Shown here: positions 17,176 to 26,330 of the stretch, piece by piece
How positions within the stretch are numbered: the first letter of the stretch is position 1
How the letters are laid out: each line of letters begins with the position of its first letter
Assembly (NCBI GenBank): GCA_003279605.1
Contig: QCHF01000001.1
Location: 575,546-639,545 of the forward strand
Direction of reading: 5' to 3'
Length of the DNA stretch: 64,000 bases
Source of the DNA: SAR86 cluster bacterium AG-390-O18
Lineage (GTDB): Bacteria > Pseudomonadota > Gammaproteobacteria > Magnimaribacterales > AG-339-G14
Position numbers and translations under genes: made by a program
Notes under the pieces: generated by a model
Seen by the model: only the letters and a program-made list of their open reading frames with translations
Databases searched by the model: none
Told to the model about the DNA's origin: nothing

Positions 17176-18273
17176 TTATTTTAAAAACTTAATTTTTTTG
17201 TTCAATTTCATAAAGAATAATCTTGTTTTAGTATTATTTTTTAAAAAAAATATAAATTTAATACAAAAATAATAGATTGCTCCTTTAAAATTTCTATATT
17301 CGATAAAGGATATAATTTCCATTGAAGAATTACTCCATCTTTTTTTATATTCTTCTGTTCCGACTGTTAAATCAAATTTTTTTAAACCTTTTTCAATAGA
17401 TAATTTTATTAGTTCAAAAAGTAATATTCTTCCTGGAGAAAATTTATTGAAATGTCCCTCTTTGAAGGATGGAAGAATATAATAGAAAGTATCTTTGTGA
17501 ATGAAGCCTAAATGCGACGCTAATATTTCGTAATCTAAAGATAGGTAAGACAAATGAATTTGTACTTTACCAAGATTTTCGTCAATCAAATCTATATAAA
17601 AATCTTTTATTTTGTTATCCAAAAAAATATTTTTAGCACCGGTGTCTAGGTATTTTTTTTCTTTTTGTTTGATTGTTTCCTTAATTACCATTTTGTATTC
17701 TTTAGAATTTCCAATCTGAGATATTGTGAGATTGCCTAACTCTGAAAGCTTTCTCTTCATTCTAAATATATCTTTTCTTAATCTTTTTGATAAAAAATCT
17801 AAATTTTCTAGATTACTAGGTAATAAAATTTGGTTACTTTCTTGTATAAGGCTAACTTTCATAGATTGAAAAATCTTTTGAAATTTGAATTCTGGTAAAT
17901 TAGGAACTCTTTCAAATATTTTTATGTCATGTTTGGGCAATGATTCTTCTACTGCCTTCCAAATTTTTTCTAGATTATGAAAATTCTTTAAGACAGGAGC
18001 TTTATAGTCATATTGGTCTCTGCCGAAAAGCTCAATTACATTAAATGAAAATATCTTTCTTAAAATGAAAGGAAAAATTGCTATTGGCTTGCCTTCTGAA
18101 TAAGCAACTTTTATAAAAGGAAGTGACTTCTCATCTTCCCTGCCAACTTTTTCATACCAGTATTTATTCCAAAAAAAAGATTGAAACATTGAAGTAGATT
18201 TGTCTTGTTCCATTTCTTTCCATATTGATTCTAAAATTGGATCAGAAAACTCAAAATCTTTTACTTTTATCAT
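17176..18273 (-). CDS. GNAT-fold acyltransferase (BioF2/CelD-like)
   Basis: This 365-aa protein resembles the Acetyltransf_6 (CelD/FemAB-like) group: an N-terminal half around SMFQSFFWNKYWYEKVG and a C-terminal GNAT-like domain with SLDYEILASHLGF, SPGRILLFELIKLSIEKGLKKFDLTVG and EYKKRWS. Members N-acylate amino sugars or peptides during polysaccharide assembly. It sits 8 bases after an aminotransferase gene, which fits acylation of an amino sugar made there (inferred). The C-terminus is basic and aromatic, possibly membrane-associated. Confidence 0.75.
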   Translation of the reverse strand: MIKVKDFEFSDPILESIWKEMEQDKSTSMFQSFFWNKYWYEKVGREDEKSLPFIKVAYSEGKPIAIFPFILRKIFSFNVIELFGRDQYDYKAPVLKNFHNLEKIWKAVEESLPKHDIKIFERVPNLPEFKFQKIFQSMKVSLIQESNQILLPSNLENLDFLSKRLRKDIFRMKRKLSELGNLTISQIGNSKEYKMVIKETIKQKEKKYLDTGAKNIFLDNKIKDFYIDLIDENLGKVQIHLSYLSLDYEILASHLGFIHKDTFYYILPSFKEGHFNKFSPGRILLFELIKLSIEKGLKKFDLTVGTEEYKKRWSNSSMEIISFIEYRNFKGAIYYFCIKFIFFLKNNTKTRLFFMKLNKKIKFLK

Positions 18274-18280
18274 TAGGTAA

Positions 18281-19243
18281 TTAGTAAATCTTATAATTTA
18301 GATGAATAAATAAATTATTTTTCCATTTATTCAAAGCATTGCCACTGTGCTCTAAGGCCTCAACGGGTAAAATTGGCCAGGTGGTTAAAATTAAATTCTT
18401 CTTTTTTGCAAACTTTATTAATCTATTCTTTTCATCAAAATTATCTATTTTTAAAGGAAATAGCCAGGGTGAACTAGTATTAGATATTGAATCAATTGCG
18501 GGCTGAAAACCTTCTTTTTTTAAAATTTCTCTACATCTAATCCATCTTAAATACTGCTTCCTTTGAACTTCAGATATATAATCATTTCCTAAATATTTTA
18601 GTATTCTTAACTCAGAATATTTATCTGTAGCCATATCTGAATACTTTCTTTCAAGGTATTTTCTAGGATCCGAAAAATTTCTTTTATTGCGCAGGTTGTC
18701 AAAAAAAATCTTAAAGCTAGGGTTATTTGATAAAAAACCTCTTAAATAATTTTCAAAAAAAAGAGCTTTTTTAACAGGTAAATTGTTGGGTTTTGTTAAT
18801 TTAGAATTCAGATATAAAATTCCTCCAGAGGATAAATTTAAAATCTTTCTAGGAGAAGAAATTCCAACATCTCCATAACTACCGAGAAATTTATCTTCAA
18901 ATTTTCCTCCAAACCCATGTGAATTATCTTCGACTAAAATTAAATTATTATCTTTAGCTATTTTAGTAAACTTATGAATATCTTGTGGAATTCCAAAATA
19001 GTGATTCATTAATAATGAAGAAAAATGATCTTTAGCAATTTTATCTTTTAGTTCTGACCAAATTGGCTGAAAAGAATCATCTAAATCGTAAAATTCTAAT
19101 TGAAGTTTTAGATCCCTTATAGGTTGAATTACTGCTTCACATATATAGCTCGGCACCAAAATTTTGTCATTTTGTTTTATTCCTAAGCTAAGAAGACCTA
19201 TCTTTAAGGCAGTGCGAGCGTGTGAAAAAAAATTAGAATTCAT
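18281..19243 (-). CDS. DegT/DnrJ/EryC1-family PLP aminotransferase, divergent
   Basis: At 320 aa this is shorter than the usual 360-390 aa of the family. The PLP-site features are present: VEDNSHGFGG (Asp106 for the pyridine nitrogen) and SSPRKILNLSSGG with Lys133 as the Schiff-base residue. The sequence between and after these is divergent, and the C-terminal part that normally closes the active site is reduced. It probably aminates a keto-sugar nucleotide, but may have a different acceptor. It lies between the Wzy-like gene and the acyltransferase gene. Confidence 0.78.
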   Translation of the reverse strand: MNSNFFSHARTALKIGLLSLGIKQNDKILVPSYICEAVIQPIRDLKLQLEFYDLDDSFQPIWSELKDKIAKDHFSSLLMNHYFGIPQDIHKFTKIAKDNNLILVEDNSHGFGGKFEDKFLGSYGDVGISSPRKILNLSSGGILYLNSKLTKPNNLPVKKALFFENYLRGFLSNNPSFKIFFDNLRNKRNFSDPRKYLERKYSDMATDKYSELRILKYLGNDYISEVQRKQYLRWIRCREILKKEGFQPAIDSISNTSSPWLFPLKIDNFDEKNRLIKFAKKKNLILTTWPILPVEALEHSGNALNKWKNNLFIHLNYKIY

Positions 19244-19273
19244 TTAGATTTAAGAACTGAATCTACAAAAATA

Positions 19274-20539
19274 TTAAAATCTAGAGTTACTTTTGAAAGA
19301 CATTGAAAAGCATACTCCCAAAAAGAAAAATAAGTAAAATATATATCTTGGAAAGTGTGATGCCGCAACAGAAAGAACTACTAATATGAGAATATAATTA
19401 ATATATTTTTTCATACTAGTCCCTTTTGAAGAAATAACAAACAAAACATACAAAATAATAAAGAAATAAGTTAGCAATCCGTATTCAAGAAAAAGTAGAA
19501 TATTTGGAGTAAGATCATCAAAATCTCCTTGCCTAGCTCCCAAAAAATAATCTCCTACATAATTATAAAATAAAGGACCGTATGAAAAATAAATCCTTGG
19601 ATCTGATAAATTATTAATAATAGCCATAAGCGAAAGATATCTCTTATCAGTTTCTAAAACATACGAAATAATTTGACCTTCTTCATTCGTTAGATCAGAT
19701 CTAAAAATAGTATTTAAAGCTTGATAATAATAGAAGAATGTATCTGTATTAACGAAAAGTATAATTGCAGGTATGCTAAAAAACAGAGAAATGTAAAACC
19801 AGGTTTTATTAGGCTTAAAAAAAAGCAAAATAGAAAAAACTAGAATACTCATCAAGGTTAAGTATCTAGTTTGAGCTAAAAGAATTTCAACAAAACCTAA
19901 GACAGCCGAAAACAAAAGAAGATTTGAAAAATTAATTTTTATATTTTTTCTTTCAAAATAAATATAAAAAGCTAATGAAAGTGACATCCAAATAAATCTA
20001 TTTTGTGCAAAAAAATGGGTATGCCATTCCAAGCCTTTATAAGCAAGAATTACAAAATCTGTCCCAAGTATATTACCTCTTGTCTGATAGGCTACATATT
20101 CTTCAGCATTTGGGCGAAACATATCTAAGCTGAAGATATCAAAATAAAAATTAAAAATGCCAATTAATCCAATAATAATATATGCGAGGGAAATATTTTT
20201 TAAAAAAAATAAAAAAGAATCATAATTCATAAAAATCACTCTTCCGACATAATAGGAAGAAAAAAATAGAATTAAACTAACAAAAAATATTAAAAATTGA
20301 ATATTGCTTACCCAAAAAACAGAAAATGGAATCATAGTTAGAACTAAAAAAAGAGGTATTGTGTCGTATTTATTTAAAACAGAAGGGTTTTTTATCCAAA
20401 AAATTAATACAAAAGCTAAACAAAAAAGATAGCAAACTTTATTAATATCTAAATTATTTCCAACTATGCTAATTCCAATCCCAGATGGGAAAACAATGGA
20501 AATTATAAAAAGGACAATTAAGTTCTTTGAAATGACCAC
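19274..20539 (-). CDS. Wzy-like O-antigen/polysaccharide polymerase
   Basis: This 421-aa protein is almost entirely hydrophobic, with about 11-12 predicted membrane helices and one larger loop in the last third (roughly the stretch around DKRYLSLMAIINNLSDPRIYFSYGP). That topology, plus location between aminotransferase and glycosyltransferase genes, fits an O-antigen ligase/polymerase (Wzy or WaaL class). Wzy assignments rest on topology more than sequence, and WaaL cannot be excluded. It abuts the next gene's stop directly. Confidence 0.72.
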   Translation of the reverse strand: MVISKNLIVLFIISIVFPSGIGISIVGNNLDINKVCYLFCLAFVLIFWIKNPSVLNKYDTIPLFLVLTMIPFSVFWVSNIQFLIFFVSLILFFSSYYVGRVIFMNYDSFLFFLKNISLAYIIIGLIGIFNFYFDIFSLDMFRPNAEEYVAYQTRGNILGTDFVILAYKGLEWHTHFFAQNRFIWMSLSLAFYIYFERKNIKINFSNLLLFSAVLGFVEILLAQTRYLTLMSILVFSILLFFKPNKTWFYISLFFSIPAIILFVNTDTFFYYYQALNTIFRSDLTNEEGQIISYVLETDKRYLSLMAIINNLSDPRIYFSYGPLFYNYVGDYFLGARQGDFDDLTPNILLFLEYGLLTYFFIILYVLFVISSKGTSMKKYINYILILVVLSVAASHFPRYIFYLFFFLGVCFSMSFKSNSRF

Positions 20540-21655
20540 CTAAATTACCTTCAAAGAATCTTTCAGGGTCTTTGAGACATAGTCAATATCTTTTGAGCTT
20601 AGGTCAGGGTGTAAAGGTAAGGTAATAATTTGATCGAATACATTCTCAGTAACTGGTAAGGATAATTTTTTTTTAAAAAACTTATCTAAAAAATGATTCG
20701 GTTGATAATGTAAACCAGTTTGAATATTTTTTTTCAATAAATGATTTCTCAATTCTTCTCTATTGAATTTTTTCATTATCCTTACAGGATATATATGAGG
20801 TACTACTTCTTCATAATTTCTACTAATTGATGAAATATTTTTAGATTCTAAAAAATTTGTATCATATCTCATAGCTAAGCTTTTCCTAATTTTAAAAAAC
20901 TTATCAATTTTTTTTAATTGCTCTAAACCTATAGCAGCATTTAAATTGCTCATATGATATCTCCAGCCCTGATTTTTTACGTTGAAAGACCAGCTTCTTT
21001 CTGACAAATATCTTTTTTCCGAGTCTTTTTCTATTCCAAGTAATCTTGAATCATTTACATAATTAATGACCTCTTGGTTTGACGAAACTACACAACCACC
21101 CTCACCGGAGGTAATATTTTTTATTCCGTCAAAACTAAAACATATGATATCCCCAAAAGATCCTATTCTTTTAGAGTTGTATTCTGTGCCAAAAGCATGA
21201 GCTGCATCCTCAATAACCCTTAGATTGTGTTTTTTTGCAAATTTGTAAATACTGTCTAAATTTCCTACTCCCCCAGAGTAATGGACCGGCATAATAGCCT
21301 TAGTATTATTAGATAATTTTTTTTCGGCGTCTTTAAGGCAAATTGTAAGAGATTTTTCATCAACATCACAGGCAACTGGATTAGCTCCAGTTGCTGAAAT
21401 TGCTTGAAAACTTGCTACATATGTTAAAGATTGAACTAATACTTCATCATTTTTTTTTATACCACATGCTTCCAAGGCTAGTTGAAGTGCTGCAGTACCG
21501 CTTGAAACACATGAAACATTATTTGATAAATACAATGATAATTTTTCTTCAAATTTTTTTACATAATCTCCCATTCCTAAATATTCATCACTCAAGACTT
21601 TTAATACAGCTTCTTTTTCTTTACGGTTAATACAAGATTTAGAAAGTTTAATCAT
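20540..21655 (-). CDS. DegT/DnrJ/EryC1-family sugar aminotransferase
   Basis: This 371-aa PLP enzyme has the family's normal length. VSSGTAALQLAL (PLP phosphate site), VIEDAAHAFG (Asp150), and FSFDGIKNITSGEGG with Lys179 are all present, and the C-terminus HYQPNHFLD...LPLHPDLS is like ArnB/WecE/PglE types. It should transaminate a 4-keto (or 3-keto) sugar nucleotide to an amino sugar for the glycan. Which dehydratase supplies its substrate is not clear from position. Confidence 0.88.
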   Translation of the reverse strand: MIKLSKSCINRKEKEAVLKVLSDEYLGMGDYVKKFEEKLSLYLSNNVSCVSSGTAALQLALEACGIKKNDEVLVQSLTYVASFQAISATGANPVACDVDEKSLTICLKDAEKKLSNNTKAIMPVHYSGGVGNLDSIYKFAKKHNLRVIEDAAHAFGTEYNSKRIGSFGDIICFSFDGIKNITSGEGGCVVSSNQEVINYVNDSRLLGIEKDSEKRYLSERSWSFNVKNQGWRYHMSNLNAAIGLEQLKKIDKFFKIRKSLAMRYDTNFLESKNISSISRNYEEVVPHIYPVRIMKKFNREELRNHLLKKNIQTGLHYQPNHFLDKFFKKKLSLPVTENVFDQIITLPLHPDLSSKDIDYVSKTLKDSLKVI

Positions 21656-21687
21656 TTATGGTATTACTTTGAGTCAAGATCGGCATA

Positions 21688-22467
21688 CTACCTTATTTTC
21701 AAAAAGCCCTTCAACTCTGTTATAAATATAAATATAAATATAGCTGCATAGCTTGAAAGGGGTGCTTGCTTTAAAATTTTTTTGTAGAAATATCTTTTTT
21801 CATTAAGCCAACTTATATAAGTTTCCTTTTTTGATAAATTATTTGAATGTATTCTGGAAAATTCTAGAATTTTTTTTATATTTTTGAATTTGTATTTCAT
21901 AGATAACCTTATCCAAAGGTCAAAGTCTCCAAGCAAGTTGAATTTTTCATCAAACTTATTTTCACTTAGAATTTTTGTCTTTATAAAGATAGTTCCAATA
22001 GAAATGTTATTTTTTAAAAGTAATTGATTTGTTAAAAATGAATTGTCTTCTTTTCTAACTACTTTTTCATATAATTTTAATTTTCTATCAATCACTTGAT
22101 AGCCTCCATAAATAATTTCATGGCCTTCGGAAGCATAGTTAACTTGAATCTCTAACTTTTCTTTATTCCAGAGATCATCACAATCTAAAAAAGATATAAA
22201 TTCGCCCTTACATTTTTCTATTGCTCGATTTCTTGCAGTATACAAAGGTTCATTTGAAGGCGAGTAAAAATACTTTATTTTATTATTTTTAAGAGACTCA
22301 ACAATTTTTGAAGAATTATCAGATGAATTATTGTCCCAAAATATGATTTCCCAATTTTTATAAGTTTGTTGTATCACTGATCCAATAGCATCTTTTAAGA
22401 ACATTTCTGAGTTGTAACAATTCATTATGATGCTTATTAGAGGATTATTATGATTTGAATCGTGCAT
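21688..22467 (-). CDS. GT2-family glycosyltransferase
   Basis: This 259-aa GT-A glycosyltransferase has the nucleotide-binding strand PLISIIMNCYNS, the WDNNSSDNS turn, and the metal-binding DCDD at residues 95-98. A C-terminal hydrophobic stretch (SSYAAIFIFIFIT) may anchor it to the inner membrane. It would add a sugar to the lipid-linked repeat. Its first base is shared with the DprE2-like gene stop, so it is coupled to the arabinose module. The donor is unknown. Confidence 0.88.
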   Translation of the reverse strand: MHDSNHNNPLISIIMNCYNSEMFLKDAIGSVIQQTYKNWEIIFWDNNSSDNSSKIVESLKNNKIKYFYSPSNEPLYTARNRAIEKCKGEFISFLDCDDLWNKEKLEIQVNYASEGHEIIYGGYQVIDRKLKLYEKVVRKEDNSFLTNQLLLKNNISIGTIFIKTKILSENKFDEKFNLLGDFDLWIRLSMKYKFKNIKKILEFSRIHSNNLSKKETYISWLNEKRYFYKKILKQAPLSSYAAIFIFIFITELKGFLKIR

Positions 22468-23216
22468 TAAAAATTTAGTTTTTTGAAAATAAATTCTGGA
22501 ATTGATTTAATGACTATCATTATAAGAAACCAAAATTTTGAATACACGACGTTTTTTTTCTTTTTATGCGCACGATAGATAATTTTTGCAATTTGTTCTG
22601 GAGAGGATGTTAAGAACTTTGGCAAATTAAGATTTTTTGTCATTTTTGTTCTTACAAAGCCAGGTTTAATAGTTATTACAGAAATTTTTGATTTTCCTAG
22701 TTCTTGTCTTATTGATGATGAAAAAGATGACAAACCTGCTTTAGAAGATCCATAGAATGGATTTTTTGATCTACCCCTATCTCCTGCTACAGAGCTTAAT
22801 ATTATGATTGAAGTTTGTTTATCTTTTTTTACTAGATAATCTTTTAATTTAGAAAGAAAAATAATAGGTCCTGTAAAGTTTGTATCAACAATATCTTTAA
22901 TTTCCTGTGAGAAATAACCCCTATTTTTTGAGGAAATTAATTCATCAGACTCCATCTTGCCTGCACAAAATAATACCAATTCAGGAGTGTCTTTTAGATT
23001 TAAAAAGAAATCATCAAAGGAAGTTACATCTCTTACATCTAGAGATATAGTGAAGCAAATATTTGAAGAAATGTTAGTAATTTCTTTAGATAAATCTGCA
23101 CAACTTTGAATATTTCTAGAAGTTAAGGTAATTGAATATTTCTTTTCTGCAAGTAACCTCGCAGTAGCCGAAGCAATATCTGAAGATGCTGAAATTATTA
23201 AGGCAGTTTTGCTCAT
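22467..23216 (-). CDS. SDR oxidoreductase, DprE2-like (keto-sugar reductase)
   Basis: This 249-aa short-chain dehydrogenase has ISASSDIAS (residues 8-16, the altered glycine motif seen in DprE2) and catalytic Ser (SSV, 141-143), Tyr155 and Lys159. In mycobacteria DprE2 reduces decaprenyl-phosphoryl-2-keto-ribose to the arabinose epimer after DprE1 oxidises C2. The neighbour at 23213-24511 is DprE1-like and overlaps it as ATGA, so a two-step epimerase pair is strongly suggested. A C-terminal hydrophobic tail suggests membrane contact. Confidence 0.85.
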   Translation of the reverse strand: MSKTALIISASSDIASATARLLAEKKYSITLTSRNIQSCADLSKEITNISSNICFTISLDVRDVTSFDDFFLNLKDTPELVLFCAGKMESDELISSKNRGYFSQEIKDIVDTNFTGPIIFLSKLKDYLVKKDKQTSIIILSSVAGDRGRSKNPFYGSSKAGLSSFSSSIRQELGKSKISVITIKPGFVRTKMTKNLNLPKFLTSSPEQIAKIIYRAHKKKKNVVYSKFWFLIMIVIKSIPEFIFKKLNF

Positions 23217-24511
23217 AATATACTCAATCTATCAGACTGTTGAGAATGAAAATTTTTAATATTATATTTGTCTAAAATATTTCTTAAGCTTTCTGAATCA
23301 TAATTCATTGAAAAAAAACTATCCTTTGAGAGCCTACTATCTTTTGATAGATAAATTCTTCCTGAGTACTTTATAATTATTTTATCTAACTCTTTAAGAA
23401 GACGGAAAGTTTTCTCATTTGCTTGAAAATCCATAGCTAATGTATAGCCTTCATCAGGAAAAGAAAGGAGTCCTTTATTTCCTTTTTTGAATAGTTTTAA
23501 GACAGATAAAAAAGATGCTTCTTTAGAATGCGCAACTTTTTCTAAAACCTCTTTAATAGCCTTTAGAGAATCTTTCTTTGGGACTATAAACTGATATTGA
23601 ACAAATCCATTTTTTCCATAGATTTTATTCCATTCTAAAATCTTATCTAAAGGATAAAAAAAGAAATCTCCATCAACTTCTTTCTTATCAAAAAGTTTAT
23701 TAAAGTAAAAATAAAAAAAATTGAATAATTTAATTGAAAAATAATTCAGTATCCAAGATGGAAAAAAGAAAGGTATTCTAAGAGAATATTTTGGGTCATA
23801 TGTAACTTTTTCTTTAGATTTTTTATGCTCTCCTCTAAAGAAAACTGACCTTCCAAATGAGTTTCCTTTTGCCAAACAATCTATCCATGCCACTGTATAT
23901 GTAGAATTCTTATATTTTTCAAAAAGATTCATTACTTCTTCTAAATTTTGAGTAGTTATTACCTCCTGATTTATTTTATAACTCTGGATTTTTTTTAATT
24001 TAAATTTAATCTCTAAAATAATACCTGTTAAGCCCATGCCTCCGATAGTTGCCCAGAATAAATCAGAATTTAAATCATCAGAACAATAAATTGCCTCCGA
24101 ATTAGAAATTTTTATTTTTAAATTAATCAAATGATCTCCGAAAGATCCTTCTAGATGATGATTTTTTCCATGTACATCTGAAGCAACCATTCCTCCCAAA
24201 GTAACAAATTTTGTACCTGGAGATACAGGAAGAAACCAGCCTTTTGGTATGATAACTTTTAAAAGTTCGTCTGAAGAGATTCCAGACTGAACACAGATTA
24301 CTCCTAATTCTTCATCAAAAGAAATAATTTTATTTAAATTTTTAGTAATTATCGTTTTGTTAGCTTGCAGTGAGCTGTCGCCGTAAGATCTCCCTAGTCC
24401 TCTAGGAATAATCTTTTCATTATCATGAAACTGAATTTCATTTTCATTATTGGGAGTTTCAACTTTGCAATTGATTTTAGGATAATTGCCCCAGCCACTA
24501 ATCTTAAACAT
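23213..24511 (-). CDS. FAD-linked oxidase, DprE1-like (polyprenyl-phosphoryl-ribose 2-oxidase)
   Basis: The start is taken at ATG 24511 (432 aa), 8 bases inside the GtrA gene's end; an upstream extension would run deep into that gene. FAD_binding_4 domain residues are visible: RGLGRSYGD (37-45), PVSPGT (95-100), GGMVASD and DVHGKNHH (112-119) with EGSFGDH, all close to DprE1. A C-terminal ALO-like domain follows (FSMNYDSESLR). DprE1 oxidises the C2 hydroxyl of polyprenyl-phosphoryl ribose, giving the keto intermediate for DprE2. The order DprE2-DprE1-GtrA-UbiA supports this over a generic oxidase. Confidence 0.87.
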   Translation of the reverse strand: MFKISGWGNYPKINCKVETPNNENEIQFHDNEKIIPRGLGRSYGDSSLQANKTIITKNLNKIISFDEELGVICVQSGISSDELLKVIIPKGWFLPVSPGTKFVTLGGMVASDVHGKNHHLEGSFGDHLINLKIKISNSEAIYCSDDLNSDLFWATIGGMGLTGIILEIKFKLKKIQSYKINQEVITTQNLEEVMNLFEKYKNSTYTVAWIDCLAKGNSFGRSVFFRGEHKKSKEKVTYDPKYSLRIPFFFPSWILNYFSIKLFNFFYFYFNKLFDKKEVDGDFFFYPLDKILEWNKIYGKNGFVQYQFIVPKKDSLKAIKEVLEKVAHSKEASFLSVLKLFKKGNKGLLSFPDEGYTLAMDFQANEKTFRLLKELDKIIIKYSGRIYLSKDSRLSKDSFFSMNYDSESLRNILDKYNIKNFHSQQSDRLSIL

Positions 24512-24896
24512 TTGAGTTAAAGGTAATTTTTTTATCAAGTTGGTATTTAATGAAAAAACCGATACTAAGTCCAAGTACCGCACCCAAGATTTTAAATGCT
24601 TTTGACTCAAATAAATATAAAAAAATAAGTTCAAAACTCCAAAAAATTATTGTTGTTAATATTGCTGTTGAAGCATATAAAAATAGTTCTTTCATTGAAA
24701 AGATTGTATTTTCGCTGCTAAAGATATATTTTTTATCCACATAAAATTTAAAAATAAAGCCAGTAATTGTTCCATTAATAATTGAAAAAAATAAATTTGT
24801 ATAAAAATACAAAGTAATTTCTTGAGAGGCTATATTTATTAAAATAGAAAAAAAGGAGAACAGAAAATACTTAAAAAAAATTTTTTTCTTAGTCAT
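24504..24896 (-). CDS. GtrA-family membrane protein
   Basis: This 130-aa protein has four hydrophobic helices in the GtrA pattern (FKYFLFSFFSILIN; NLFFSIINGTITGFIFKFYVDKKYIF; LFLYASTAILTTIIFWS; GAVLGLSIGFFIKYQLDKKITF). GtrA proteins are thought to flip polyprenyl-phosphate-linked sugars across the inner membrane. Here it is encoded between the DprE1-like and HAD-UbiA genes, so polyprenyl-phosphoryl-arabinose is the likely cargo (inferred). It starts directly at the end of the UbiA-fusion gene. Confidence 0.85.
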   Translation of the reverse strand: MTKKKIFFKYFLFSFFSILINIASQEITLYFYTNLFFSIINGTITGFIFKFYVDKKYIFSSENTIFSMKELFLYASTAILTTIIFWSFELIFLYLFESKAFKILGAVLGLSIGFFIKYQLDKKITFNSNV

Positions 24897-26330
24897 TTAA
24901 AGAGCAATAATAAAAAAGAAAACTACTAAAGTACCCATTAAAATACTTAAACGATCTCTAATTGCAAAGACAATGGGATCGTCAGTAATTTTTCCATCTA
25001 CAGATGTTTTATAAATGTTAAAGAACCATCCAAAAGTAATGAAGGGAATAAAGAAAAGATAAAATGGATTTGTATAAATTTCTATAGCTTGATTAGAAAA
25101 AAGGTATACAGCTAATAAAAGACAACCAGCTGATCCAGTAAGGAGTGAAAAGATTTTTAATAAATTTATATCAGAGTATTTGAAACCTCTCTCTGCTTTT
25201 AAAATTTCGTTTTCAGAGAGTTGAGTTAATTCGCCAAGTCTTTTAATGGATGATAGTCCAAGAAAGAAGAAAAAAGAAAAAGATATTAACCAAATGGAAA
25301 TGTCTAAATTTGTAGCTTCTCCCCCAGCATAAACCCTTATAGAATAAAAAAAGGACAATATAAGGAGAGAAAAAGTAGTCAATTTCTTAAAATAAAATGA
25401 ATATAAAAAATTTAAAACAATGTAAGTCAATATGACCCAAAAAAAACTTACCGGAAGAAAAGATATTGAAATAAAAAAAGAAAAAGAAAGTAAAAGTATA
25501 AATATTAAAAGAGATTGAAAAATTGATATTTCTCCTTTGGTGATTGGTCTCTCTTTTTTTCTTGGGTGAAACCTATCTTTGTGTATATCAAAAATATCAT
25601 TAAAAATATAAACAGATGAAGATATTAATGAAAATGAAAAAAAAGCGATAGTGCTTGTGAGAAAACTGGAAAATCCAAAATTTGCAGCCAACATCATTGG
25701 AACAAAAATTAATAAATTTTTGACCCACTGATAGACTCTTAAAGCTTTCAAGAACGATCTAATTTTTTCAAAAAAAGAAACTTTCTTATTCAAAAAAATT
25801 AAATTTTTTTTTATTTCTTCATCTTTAACTCTAAAAAAAATATTTTTACTATAAATGAAAGCTTCATTAGAAATTTTCCAAATTGGAATATCTTCTTTTG
25901 AATTTCCAATATAAGAAAAGGAATCCATTTCAAAATGATTTTTAATATATTCAATTTTTTTTAGGCCCTTTAAACTTAAGTTTTTTCTTGATCCGAATGC
26001 ATAATCAAAAATTTTTAATTTCTCTGATATCTTTGATACTTGTCTCTGGTGGCTAGCTGAACATAATATTATAATAGAACCTTCCTTTTTCTTTTTTTCT
26101 ATAATGGAAACTACTTCTTTTGAAAAGTTTAAGTTTTCAAATTCAATTAGAGAATTTTGTGACATTTTTTCTTTTACATTTTCTTTACCTTGAAAAAGCA
26201 ATAAAAAAAAAATAAAAAAATTTTTAATTGGATCTTCTTTTATAAAGCTTATGATTGACTCCTCTAAGGTGTCGCTTGGAGTTAATGTTCCGTCCAAATC
26301 TACAATAAGATAATCCTTTTTAGAATTCAT
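24897..26330 (-). CDS. HAD phosphatase-UbiA prenyltransferase fusion (polyprenyl-phosphoribose synthase type)
   Basis: In 477 aa a cytoplasmic HAD domain (residues 1-180; DLDGTL at 11-16, CSAS at 90-93, GNSKEDIP near 142) is joined to a UbiA integral-membrane domain (about 190-477) with the aspartate motif NDIFD (244-248) and HPRKKERPITKG (255-266). In mycobacteria a UbiA enzyme transfers phosphoribose from PRPP to decaprenyl phosphate and a phosphatase then removes the 5-phosphate. This fusion could do both steps. With the DprE1/DprE2/GtrA neighbours it gives a complete lipid-linked D-arabinofuranose pathway. It overlaps the GT-C gene by 4 bases. Confidence 0.87.
   Translation of the reverse strand: MNSKKDYLIVDLDGTLTPSDTLEESIISFIKEDPIKNFFIFFLLLFQGKENVKEKMSQNSLIEFENLNFSKEVVSIIEKKKKEGSIIILCSASHQRQVSKISEKLKIFDYAFGSRKNLSLKGLKKIEYIKNHFEMDSFSYIGNSKEDIPIWKISNEAFIYSKNIFFRVKDEEIKKNLIFLNKKVSFFEKIRSFLKALRVYQWVKNLLIFVPMMLAANFGFSSFLTSTIAFFSFSLISSSVYIFNDIFDIHKDRFHPRKKERPITKGEISIFQSLLIFILLLSFSFFISISFLPVSFFWVILTYIVLNFLYSFYFKKLTTFSLLILSFFYSIRVYAGGEATNLDISIWLISFSFFFFLGLSSIKRLGELTQLSENEILKAERGFKYSDINLLKIFSLLTGSAGCLLLAVYLFSNQAIEIYTNPFYLFFIPFITFGWFFNIYKTSVDGKITDDPIVFAIRDRLSILMGTLVVFFFIIAL

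Noticed and set aside
24512..24634. Longer N-terminus for the DprE1-like oxidase
   Set aside because: The extension is a hydrophobic out-of-frame reading of the GtrA gene; ATG 24511 gives the expected DprE1-like start.
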